7,561 nt of DNA from Xanthobacteraceae bacterium (GTDB taxonomy: Bacteria; Pseudomonadota; Alphaproteobacteria; Rhizobiales; Xanthobacteraceae), in contig JASHVC010000440.1 of assembly GCA_030039655.1 (NCBI GenBank), positions 1-7,561 on the forward strand, given 5' to 3'. How positions within the stretch are numbered: the first letter of the stretch is position 1; every line of letters begins with the position of its first letter. The position numbers were made by a program, and so were the translations under genes. Positions 1 to 5,201 of this stretch are shown here, piece by piece. The notes under the pieces are model-generated. The model made no database searches. It worked only from the letters and a program-made list of their open reading frames with translations, and had not been told where the DNA came from.

Positions 1-395
1 CCGAATTGGCGGTCCTTTTTCTCCTTGAAGCCGACGTTGCCGGGATTGATGCGATATTTATCGAGCGCCTCGGCACAGGCCGGATGGTCGGCGAGGAGCT
101 TATGGCCGATGTAGTGAAAGTCGCCGACGAGCGGCACGTCGACATTGATCTTGCGCAGCTTGTCTTTGATGTGCGGGACGGCAGCGGCGGCCTCGTCGCG
201 GTCGACGGTAATGCGGACGATTTCCGAGCCGGCGCGCGCGAGCGCCGCCACCTGCTTGGCCGTGGCCTCGGGGTCTGCCGTGTCGGTGTTGGTCATCGAT
301 TGCACCACGATGGGTGCGCCGCCGCCGACCGTGACTTTGCCGACTTTCACCGCAACGGTTCTGTGCCGTTCAGCGGGGCCGGAAAATTCCATCAT
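1..395 (-). CDS. ispG: 4-hydroxy-3-methylbut-2-enyl diphosphate synthase IspG (GcpE), N-terminal part
   Basis: IspG is the [4Fe-4S] enzyme of the non-mevalonate (MEP) isoprenoid pathway. It reduces 2-C-methyl-D-erythritol 2,4-cyclodiphosphate to HMBPP in the cytoplasm. Only the first 131 codons are in the window; the gene runs off the left edge. The visible part is the start of the TIM-barrel domain and carries family hallmarks: [10 protein letters not shown] at residues 32-41, [11 protein letters not shown] around 60-70, [15 protein letters not shown] at 91-105 and YRINPGNVG at 114-122. The cysteines of the iron-sulfur cluster lie in the missing C-terminal part and cannot be checked. Two ATG codons stand in tandem. 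The first (395-393) is preferred because AAAGGA (409-404) lies 8 nt upstream of it; the second would be 11 nt away. The gene follows the EamA permease on the same strand after 158 nt, so it may have its own promoter. Confidence 0.96.
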   Translation of the reverse strand, partial: MMEFSGPAERHRTVAVKVGKVTVGGGAPIVVQSMTNTDTADPEATAKQVAALARAGSEIVRITVDRDEAAAAVPHIKDKLRKINVDVPLVGDFHYIGHKLLADHPACAEALDKYRINPGNVGFKEKKDRQF

Positions 396-403
396 ATTAT
401 CAG

Positions 404-409
404 TCCTTT
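404..409 (-). promoter_or_regulatory. Ribosome binding site of ispG
   Basis: Read on the minus strand the bases are AAAGGA, 8 nt before the first of two tandem ATG codons. This match to the Shine-Dalgarno consensus favours the upstream ATG as the ispG start. Confidence 0.7.
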
Positions 410-463
410 AGGTCGGACGCCGGGCGCCAGACCGGAGCAAGAAAGCCAAGGCGAGGTGCTCGG

Positions 464-477
464 ATATCAGCAGATAT
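464..477. repeat. Short inverted repeat upstream of ispG
   Basis: ATATC-AGCA-GATAT forms a perfect 5-bp inverted repeat with a 4-nt centre, about 70-80 nt upstream of the ispG start. On the minus strand it overlaps the TATATC hexamer, which could serve as a weak -10 element, but I find no good -35 partner. It could be part of an ispG promoter or operator, or chance in an AT-rich patch. Confidence 0.3.
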
Positions 478-510
478 AGCGTTCCCAAGCGCGGTTGACG
501 AGGAGGCGCA

Positions 511-526
511 GGCACCGGCCGGTTCC
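511..526. repeat. GC-rich palindrome between the EamA permease gene and ispG
   Basis: GGCACCGGCCGGTTCC is a 16-bp near-palindrome with a perfect 10-bp core (ACCGGCCGGT, 514-523) and one mismatched pair in the flanks. It lies about 30 nt downstream of the permease stop codon and about 115 nt upstream of ispG. No T-run follows on the minus strand, so it is not a classical intrinsic terminator. An operator or a weak processing hairpin is possible. Confidence 0.3.
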
Positions 527-553
527 GCATCAGTGGATGACACAGTTGTCTGA

Positions 554-1450
554 TTATGGAGCCCGATTCACGAAGATCAGACCTGCGGCTACGAGCAGAG
601 CTGCTACGGCGAAGGCCGCTGTCAGCGGTTCGTGAAGCACCAGGTTGCCGGCGGCAACCCCACAGAGCGGCGCCAAGAAAGTGAACACCGACAATCGGGC
701 GGCCGAATAGCGCACGATCAATGCGAACCAAGCCGGGAATGTGACGCTCACGACCCAGAGTGTCTGATAGGCGAAAGCGCCAAGCGCAAGCCGCGATGGC
801 ATAGCATCAATGCGCTCGCCAAATACCGCCGCTCCGATGGCCAGCAGCGGTACCGAAACCACGAGCTGATAAAGCAGCGTCTTCTCGGCGCTGATTCGGT
901 TGAGCGCGCTGGCCTTGATGAGCAACGTAGTTGTGGCCCATGCAGCGGCGGCGCCGACCAGCATCAGGTCGCCGATGATCTGCTCCGGATTGCTCGCCGG
1001 GTCGGGCATGCCAAAGGCGATGACGATGCCGACGAACGAAAGCAGCAAACCAACCCATTGCGAGAGACGGAAACGGTCGCCCGGAACAAGCCAGTGCGAT
1101 CCAATCACCACGAAGAACGGCGCCAAATACAGGAACAGAGTGCCGCGCGTAACCGTCGTCCACACCAGGCCGCGATAGATCAGCAGAAACTCGGCAGCGA
1201 AAAGCACGCCGGCGAGAATTCCGGCTGCGAGCGTGCCATCGCGCTTGAACAACGGCAGACCGCGCGCGTGACACCATCCGCTCACCAGGACCGCCGCAAT
1301 CGCCGAACGGGTCGCCGACTGAATGAGCGGCGGAATGTCGTGGATCGCAAGCTTGATCGCGACGTTGTTGAATCCCCAGCTCACGCAAAGCCCAACGGTG
1401 ATCGCAATGCCGAGCGCATCGAGCGGGCGGGACGAGGGCGATTGTGGCAC
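554..1450 (-). CDS. EamA/DMT superfamily permease
   Basis: This is an inner-membrane permease of the drug/metabolite transporter superfamily, 298 residues, the usual length for the ten-helix class. It has two EamA repeats, about residues 12-146 and 160-296. Each contains the conserved late-helix signature: FLYLAPFFVVIGSHWLVPGDRF in the first (about 106-127) and TFLAPLCGVAAGNLVLHEPLT in the second (257-277). The many hydrophobic segments leave little soluble domain. The start is a GTG (1450-1448): the next in-frame Met would cut deep into the domain, and no other start codon lies nearby upstream. The ribosome binding site is weak (GAAG-like bases about 10 nt away). The gene begins 25 nt after the zur stop codon on the same strand, so it is probably read from the zur promoter and may depend on coupling to zur translation. 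Substrate is unknown: the family exports amino acids, metabolites, drugs and, in Pseudomonas CntI, a zinc metallophore. Confidence 0.9.
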   Translation of the reverse strand: MPQSPSSRPLDALGIAITVGLCVSWGFNNVAIKLAIHDIPPLIQSATRSAIAAVLVSGWCHARGLPLFKRDGTLAAGILAGVLFAAEFLLIYRGLVWTTVTRGTLFLYLAPFFVVIGSHWLVPGDRFRLSQWVGLLLSFVGIVIAFGMPDPASNPEQIIGDLMLVGAAAAWATTTLLIKASALNRISAEKTLLYQLVVSVPLLAIGAAVFGERIDAMPSRLALGAFAYQTLWVVSVTFPAWFALIVRYSAARLSVFTFLAPLCGVAAGNLVLHEPLTAAFAVAALLVAAGLIFVNRAP

Positions 1451-1475
1451 AGGGCTTACTTCAGTCGGCGAGCTT

Positions 1476-1961
1476 CTATCGCGCCCGGCAATGTGAGCAA
1501 ATGCCGACGATTTCGATCAGCGGACTTTTGGGCGCAAAGCCTGCGGCGCGCGAGGAGGTCTTGAGCGCCTGGGCAACTACGGCGCCAGGGCCCTCACCCA
1601 CCGCGCCGCAACGCTCGCAGATGAGAAAGACGACGAGATCGTCGCCGGCGTGATTATGCACACAGGCCACGAACGCATTGCGGCTCTCGATACGGTGTAC
1701 GAGCCCGTTTTGGCGGAGAAAATCGAGGGCGCGATAGACTGTTATGGGCGCTAGGCGGCTGTCGTTCTTTTCCGCCAGGCGTTCGATGATCTCATAGGCG
1801 CCGATCGGCTTGTGGCTCTCGAGCAGCGCCTCCAGCACCTGACGGCGGATCGGGGTCAGCCGTTGCGCGCGGGCGGCGCACTGGGCCTCGGCGTACGCGA
1901 TGGCCGTGCTGGCGCAACGATCGTGGTCATGGTCAGGCGCCGGGAAAATCGCGCGCGGCAT
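1476..1961 (-). CDS. zur: Zinc uptake regulator Zur (Fur family)
   Basis: This is a DNA-binding repressor that binds zinc and shuts off zinc-uptake genes. Numbering is from the upstream ATG at 1970, which gives 164 residues. The winged helix spans about 38-92 and contains RLTPIRRQVLEAL and TVYRALDFLRQNGLVHRIES, almost identical to E. coli Zur in the recognition region. The dimerisation domain has two CxxC pairs (C118/C121 and C158/C161), the structural zinc site. H92, C103 and E126 align with regulatory zinc ligands of E. coli Zur, and H105/H107 supply further histidines. The N-terminus has a DHDHD cluster that could also bind metal. I prefer the second ATG (1961-1959) because AGGA (1974-1971) lies 9 nt upstream of it but directly touches the ATG at 1970. 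The protein would then be 161 residues. It is followed after 25 nt by the EamA permease and is divergent from bdhA. Fur and Mur are less likely given the close match in the TVYRALDFL region. Confidence 0.92.
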   Translation of the reverse strand: MPRAIFPAPDHDHDRCASTAIAYAEAQCAARAQRLTPIRRQVLEALLESHKPIGAYEIIERLAEKNDSRLAPITVYRALDFLRQNGLVHRIESRNAFVACVHNHAGDDLVVFLICERCGAVGEGPGAVVAQALKTSSRAAGFAPKSPLIEIVGICSHCRAR

Positions 1962-1970
1962 CTTTGTCAT

Positions 1971-1974
1971 TCCT
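1971..1974 (-). promoter_or_regulatory. Ribosome binding site deciding the zur start
   Basis: Minus-strand AGGA ends immediately next to the ATG at 1970 but lies 9 nt before the ATG at 1961. Normal Shine-Dalgarno spacing therefore supports the shorter, 161-residue Zur. Confidence 0.55.
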
Positions 1975-2015
1975 GGTCAGGCGGTCGCTCTACTCACCAA
2001 TAGGCCCGGATTTTC

Positions 2016-2021
2016 ATTGTA
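2016..2021 (-). promoter_or_regulatory. Candidate -10 element of the zur promoter
   Basis: On the minus strand these bases read TACAAT, one mismatch from TATAAT, about 55 nt upstream of the preferred zur start. The hexamer 17 nt further upstream (TTTCGC) is a poor -35, and it falls inside the hairpin-forming inverted repeat at 2030-2060. A repressor or activator bound there could control this promoter. No match to the known E. coli-type Zur box was seen here. Confidence 0.4.
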
Positions 2022-2029
2022 GCGGTATG

Positions 2030-2067
2030 GGCAGGCTCGCGAAAACGTGACGGGCCTGCCGATTTTT
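2030..2067 (+). other. Imperfect hairpin followed by T5 in the zur/bdhA divergent region
   Basis: GGCAGGC (2030-2036) pairs with GCCTGCC (2054-2060). The inner segments TCGCG (2037-2041) and CGTGA (2046-2050) pair with one G-T wobble around an AAAA loop, leaving a 3-nt CGG bulge on the 3' side. TTTTT follows at 2063-2067. In shape this is an intrinsic terminator reading rightward, but no gene lies upstream of it on that strand. It could end a short leader or antisense transcript, act as an attenuator in the bdhA 5' leader, or serve as a DNA operator over the zur -35 region. Confidence 0.35.
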
Positions 2068-2122
2068 ATGTTGCGCTGCAGCAAGAACCGCCGCAGATTC
2101 CGCCCGCTCACCGCATGATCAC

Positions 2123-2138
2123 ACGCCGGCACCGGCGT
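2123..2138. repeat. 16-bp palindrome upstream of bdhA, candidate operator
   Basis: ACGCCGG-CA-CCGGCGT has perfect 7-bp arms and a 2-nt centre, ending 37 nt before the first bdhA ATG. The position suits an operator for the bdhA cluster or a stem in its leader. The binding protein is unknown. GC-rich palindromes also arise by chance in such a genome, so confidence is modest. Confidence 0.35.
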
Positions 2139-2175
2139 CCATTCCGCCAAAGTCAGCACTGAACTGGGGATCGCC

Positions 2176-2961
2176 ATGATGTTGAAAGGAAAGTCCGCAC
2201 TCGTTACCGGCTCGACGTCGGGCATCGGCCTCGCCATGGCGCGCGCACTGGCCGCCGAGGGCGCCAACATCACCATCAACGGCTTCGGCGACAAGGCGGC
2301 CATCGAAAAAGAGCGCGCCGGCATCGAGAAGGATTTTGGCGTCAAGGCCGCGTACTCGCCTGCCGACATGAGCAAAGGCGCCGAGATTGCCGACATGATT
2401 CATACGGCAGAGAAAACATTCGGCTCGCTCGACGTGCTCATCAACAACGCTGGCATTCAATACGTGTCGCCGATCGAGGACTTCCCCGTCGAAAAATGGG
2501 ACCAGATCATCGCCATCGGTCTGTCGGCGGCATTTCATGCGGTGCGCGCCGCGGTGCCAGGGATGAAATCGCGCAAATGGGGGCGCATCATCAGCACCGC
2601 GTCGGCGCATTCGCTGGTCGCCTCGCCGTTCAAGGTTGCGTACGTGTCCGCGAAGCACGGGCTTGCCGGTCTCACCAAGACGGTGGCGCTGGAAACAGCC
2701 ACGTTCGGCATCACCTGCAACTGCATCAGCCCTGGGTACGTGTGGACGCCGCTCGTGGAGAACCAAATCCCCGATACGATGAAAGCGCGCAACATGACCG
2801 CCGAACAGGTCAAGCGCGATGTGTTGCTGGCGGCGCAGCCCACCAAGGAATTCGTGACTGTCGACGAAGTCGCCTCGCTGGCGGTCTATCTTTGTTCCGA
2901 CGCCGCCAAGGCGATCACCGGCGCCAATCTTTCCATCGACGGTGGCTGGACCGCGGAGTGA
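2176..2961 (+). CDS. bdhA: D-3-hydroxybutyrate dehydrogenase (SDR family)
   Basis: This enzyme oxidises D-3-hydroxybutyrate to acetoacetate with NAD+, feeding the products of polyhydroxybutyrate breakdown into central metabolism in the cytoplasm. It has 261 residues against 260 for the Pseudomonas fragi enzyme, and the two resemble each other throughout. Visible are the Rossmann motif TGSTSGIG (11-18), NNAG (90-93), the catalytic Ser143 and Y156-x3-K160. The substrate ligands Gln95, His145, Lys153 and Gln197 and the C-terminal DGGW are all kept. One oddity: residue 115 is Gly (codon GGT) where P. fragi and most relatives have the tetrad Asn (IAINLS context). The start ATG at 2176 is preceded by GGGGA (2166-2170) at 5 nt. 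A second ATG at 2179 has 8-nt spacing and would give the more usual MLKGK start. The stop codon overlaps the start of the patatin gene. Confidence 0.93.
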   Translation: MMLKGKSALVTGSTSGIGLAMARALAAEGANITINGFGDKAAIEKERAGIEKDFGVKAAYSPADMSKGAEIADMIHTAEKTFGSLDVLINNAGIQYVSPIEDFPVEKWDQIIAIGLSAAFHAVRAAVPGMKSRKWGRIISTASAHSLVASPFKVAYVSAKHGLAGLTKTVALETATFGITCNCISPGYVWTPLVENQIPDTMKARNMTAEQVKRDVLLAAQPTKEFVTVDEVASLAVYLCSDAAKAITGANLSIDGGWTAE

Positions 2962-3995
2962 CCACCAAGCGCGTCAACCTGGCACTGCAAGGCGGTGGCG
3001 CTCATGGCGCCTTCACGTGGGGCGTGCTGGATCACCTGTTGTCGGACGACCGGCTTTCGGTTGAGGGCATTTCCGGTACGTCGGCAGGTGCAGTCAATGC
3101 AGTAATGCTCGCTGACGGATTGGTGCGCGGTGGCCGCGAGGAGGCGCGCAAGCGGCTCGCCGATTTCTGGCGCTCGGCCAGCAGCACCGGCAATCTTCCG
3201 GCATTGCAGCGGGAAGTGATGCAACGTCTATTGTCGTTCACGCCGATCGAAGGCACCCCCGTACAGGCTTGGTTCGACGCGCTGTCCCGCTACTTTTCGC
3301 CCTACGACGTCAATCCGCTCAACATCAATCCGTTGAAGGATCTGATCGAGCACTTTGTCGATTTCGAAGCGTTGCATGCCTGCCGGGACCTGCAGATTTT
3401 CATTTCGGCCACCAATGTGCACACCGGGCGGGTGCGAATTTTCCCGCGTGAGAAAATCACGGCCGATGCGGTGATGGCCTCGGCCTGCTTGCCGCTTTTG
3501 TTCCGCGCGGTCGAGATCGATGGCGTGGCCTATTGGGATGGCGGCTATCGGGGGAATCCGGTGATCTTTCCTTTTTTCCGGACCACGAACACCGAAGATG
3601 TGCTGGTGGTGCAGATCAATCCGGTGGTGCGCAACGAAACGCCGACCTCCTCTAGCGAGATCATGAACCGCATCAACGAAATCACGTTCAATTCCCCACT
3701 CATTGACGAGTATCGCGCTATCGATTTTGTTGCGCGTTTGATCGATCAGGGCCGCCTGCCGCGTGGCACCGGGCCCGGCGAATACCGACGCATCAACGTG
3801 CATCGCATCGTGCTCGAACGCTTCGGCACGCATTTCGATGCGTTCAGCAAGCTTTCGACCGATTTCGATTTCTTCGAGATGCTGTACGTGAGCGGCAAGC
3901 GCGCAGCGCGGCGTTTCATGGACGAGCATTTCGACGATATCGGCAAGAAGAGCACCGTCGATCTGCGGGCCGAGGCGCAAGCCGAGTGGGCGTGA
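2958..3995 (+). CDS. Patatin-like phospholipase family protein
   Basis: This is a predicted serine acyl-hydrolase of the patatin family, 345 residues, which would cleave lipid or other acyl esters. It has no signal peptide or transmembrane segment, so it is probably cytoplasmic. The oxyanion-hole glycine loop GGGAHG is at residues 12-17, the nucleophile elbow GTSAG at 40-44 (Ser42), and the second dyad residue is Asp194 in the DGG motif ([10 protein letters not shown], 192-201). All catalytic elements are intact. The family-typical [15 protein letters not shown] (about 175-189) precedes the DGG. The C-terminal third (about 215-345) is not assignable by eye. Translation starts at GTG 2958-2960, inside the bdhA stop codon (GTGA, 4-nt overlap), giving [17 protein letters not shown], the normal distance from N-terminus to glycine loop. 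The long open frame upstream of this GTG is only a shadow of bdhA. Pairing with bdhA hints at polyhydroxybutyrate or acyl-ester turnover, but the substrate is unknown. Confidence 0.93.
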   Translation: MTTKRVNLALQGGGAHGAFTWGVLDHLLSDDRLSVEGISGTSAGAVNAVMLADGLVRGGREEARKRLADFWRSASSTGNLPALQREVMQRLLSFTPIEGTPVQAWFDALSRYFSPYDVNPLNINPLKDLIEHFVDFEALHACRDLQIFISATNVHTGRVRIFPREKITADAVMASACLPLLFRAVEIDGVAYWDGGYRGNPVIFPFFRTTNTEDVLVVQINPVVRNETPTSSSEIMNRINEITFNSPLIDEYRAIDFVARLIDQGRLPRGTGPGEYRRINVHRIVLERFGTHFDAFSKLSTDFDFFEMLYVSGKRAARRFMDEHFDDIGKKSTVDLRAEAQAEWA

Positions 3996-4008
3996 TACGC
4001 TCACGACG

Positions 4009-4569
4009 ATGACTAACGCCCCGCCGCCGCTTGCCGCCGAAGTCGGCATCGCTCGTCTCGAAGTCTGTGTGGCCGACATCACCACACTTACGCTTGATGC
4101 CATCGTCAACGCCGCGAACAGCGCTTTGCGTGGCGGCGGCGGTGTGGACGGCGCGATTCATCGCGCGGCTGGTCCCGAGCTGCGCACCGAATGTGAAAAG
4201 CTCGGCGGCTGTGCGACCGGTCAAGCAAAAATCACGCGCGGCTATCGGTTGCCGGCCAGGCACATCATCCACGCAGTTGGCCCGGTGTGGGACGGCGGCG
4301 GTCGCGGCGAGGAGGAATTGCTGGCCTCGTGCTATCGCGCGGCGCTCGATCTCGCAGCGGCGCACCGCCTGGTGTCGCTTGCGTTTCCGGCCATCTCGAC
4401 CGGCATCTACGGATTTCCCGCGGATCGCGCGGCGCGCATCGCCGTCGGCACCGTTTCATCCGAACTTGCCGCCGCGCCGCGCGGCATCGGGCGGGTCGTT
4501 TTCTGCTGCTTCGCGCAGCCTTCCGCCGATCATCACATCGCGGCGTTTGCTGATCTCGGATTGGCTTAG
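4009..4569 (+). CDS. Macrodomain protein, MacroD/YmdB type (ADP-ribosyl or O-acetyl-ADP-ribose hydrolase)
   Basis: This is a single-domain macro protein of 186 residues, cytoplasmic, close to the usual 170-190. Macrodomains of this class bind ADP-ribose and remove it from acidic residues, or deacetylate O-acetyl-ADP-ribose. Motifs in order: ADIT at 22-25 (usually GDIT), NAAN at 34-37, the glycine-rich [14 protein letters not shown] at 42-55, AVGPVW at 89-94, and [11 protein letters not shown] at 127-137, which wraps the diphosphate and distal ribose. The GGGGVD-x-AIH-x-AAG pattern marks the MacroD class and not the TARG1-like class. The ATG lies 13 nt after the patatin stop codon. No clear Shine-Dalgarno sequence precedes it, so translation may rely on reinitiation. 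It is probably the last gene of the bdhA cluster. Physiological target unknown. Confidence 0.92.
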   Translation: MTNAPPPLAAEVGIARLEVCVADITTLTLDAIVNAANSALRGGGGVDGAIHRAAGPELRTECEKLGGCATGQAKITRGYRLPARHIIHAVGPVWDGGGRGEEELLASCYRAALDLAAAHRLVSLAFPAISTGIYGFPADRAARIAVGTVSSELAAAPRGIGRVVFCCFAQPSADHHIAAFADLGLA

Positions 4570-4589
4570 CCGCGCTGATCCGTTCCGCC

Positions 4590-4608
4590 CGCCTCAAGTC
4601 TTCAGGCG
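4590..4608. repeat. Inverted repeat 20 nt downstream of the macrodomain gene
   Basis: CGCCT and AGGCG form 5-bp arms, and the symmetry continues inside as AAG/CTT around a central T with one C-C mismatch. As RNA it would be a short GC-capped hairpin with a 9-nt loop. No T-run follows on the plus strand, so it is at best a weak terminator for the bdhA-patatin-macro cluster. Confidence 0.25.
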
Positions 4609-4648
4609 CATCTCGCAATGCAGCATCGCAGCAGCGGCATAGACAAAC

Positions 4649-4666
4649 ATATAAGCTTCCTTATAT
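4649..4666. promoter_or_regulatory. Candidate MarR operator
   Basis: ATATAAG-CTTC-CTTATAT is a perfect inverted repeat with 7-bp arms and a 4-nt spacer. It is AT-rich within GC-rich surroundings and lies 52 nt before the marR start. Size, symmetry and position fit the 16-20-bp palindromes bound by MarR dimers at autoregulated efflux promoters. The promoter boxes themselves are not clear. TATATT (4662-4667) could be a -10 overlapping the right arm. Confidence 0.55.
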
Positions 4667-4708
4667 TGTGTATGCGTGACTTAAGGATACGTAGTTTAAA
4701 TCGAAGCC

Positions 4709-4713
4709 GGAGG
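4709..4713 (+). promoter_or_regulatory. Ribosome binding site of marR
   Basis: GGAGG stands 5 nt before the GTG at 4719. This strong Shine-Dalgarno match supports the non-ATG start of the regulator gene. Confidence 0.7.
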
Positions 4714-4718
4714 CAGTC

Positions 4719-5201
4719 GTGCTGCCGCTCTCCATAAATCGAGAATTCGCGTTCATGCTCAATGACGTAGCCCGAATGCTGCGGACCTACGCCGACCAGA
4801 AGGCGGCGCAATTCGGAATCACCCGCGCGCAGTGGGTGGTCCTGGCGCGCCTAGATCGGTCCGAGGGTCTTAAGCAATCGGAACTAGCCGAGATCCTCGA
4901 CTTGCAGCCAATTTCGCTGACGCGGCTGCTCGACAAGCTATGCGATTGCGGCTTGATCGAACGCAGGGCCGACCCAATCGATCGCCGCGCCAAGCGGCTA
5001 TTCCTGACGCCTGCGGCGCGGCCGCTTCTGGAAAAGCTCGGCAATCTCGGCGAGGAGCTGATGGGCACGGCGCTCTCCGGTGTCGACACCGAGAGCGTGC
5101 AACACATGATCGAGAAGCTTGGTCTCGTAAAAGAAAATCTGCGCCAGGCGATCCAGCATCGAGCGGCAGGCGATGCGGAAGGAGAGCGGCGCTATGGCTG
5201 A
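4719..5201 (+). CDS. MarR family transcriptional regulator (EmrR-like) of the efflux operon
   Basis: This is a 160-residue MarR protein, a dimeric winged-helix repressor that usually leaves DNA when it binds a phenolic or drug-like ligand. An N-terminal dimerisation helix (about 5-30) is followed by the wHTH: GITRAQWVVLARL at 33-45, LKQSELAEILDLQPISLTRLLDKL at 51-74 (recognition helix about 64-74), and the wing with the family motif DPIDRRAKRLFLT at 85-97, including D88 and R89. C-terminal helices (98-145) complete the dimer interface. Cys75 and Cys77 lie just after the recognition helix and could be redox-sensitive, which is speculative. The start is GTG with GGAGG 5 nt upstream. It overlaps the adaptor gene by 8 nt and sits directly downstream of a palindromic operator candidate, so autoregulation of the whole efflux operon is likely. 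Confidence 0.93.
   Translation: MLPLSINREFAFMLNDVARMLRTYADQKAAQFGITRAQWVVLARLDRSEGLKQSELAEILDLQPISLTRLLDKLCDCGLIERRADPIDRRAKRLFLTPAARPLLEKLGNLGEELMGTALSGVDTESVQHMIEKLGLVKENLRQAIQHRAAGDAEGERRYG
5181..5184 (+). promoter_or_regulatory. Ribosome binding site deciding the emrA-like start
   Basis: GGAG, within the purine run GGAAGGAG (5177-5184) inside the marR coding region, is 9 nt before the ATG at 5194. It supports that ATG over the in-frame ATG at 5173, which has only CAGG 2-3 nt before it. Confidence 0.6.

Noticed and set aside
6..479. 157-codon plus-strand open frame opposite ispG
   Set aside because: The minus strand carries unmistakable IspG motifs; this frame is its mirror.
632..1564. 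310-codon plus-strand open frame opposite the EamA permease and the zur 3' end
   Set aside because: The translation is dominated by Arg, Gln, Glu and His and has no domain. The minus strand encodes a convincing permease and Zur.
2496..2957. N-terminal extension of the patatin gene inside bdhA
   Set aside because: These codons are the +2 shadow of bdhA. The patatin fold begins a few residues after the GTG at 2958, so a long extension or fusion is not supported.
3228..4109. 293-codon minus-strand open frame opposite the patatin gene
   Set aside because: No domain is recognisable, and it overlaps a patatin gene with all catalytic motifs intact as well as the macrodomain start.
2958..4569. Anti-phage defence pair of patatin (CapV-like CBASS effector) and macrodomain
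   Set aside because: No cGAS/DncV-like nucleotidyltransferase, CBASS accessory gene or mobile-element signature is nearby, and the patatin gene is coupled to the metabolic gene bdhA. A housekeeping lipid/PHB role is more likely.
4649..4666. Palindrome read as an intrinsic terminator for the macrodomain gene
   Set aside because: The stem is AT-rich and weak and no T-run follows on either strand. Its position upstream of marR fits an operator better.
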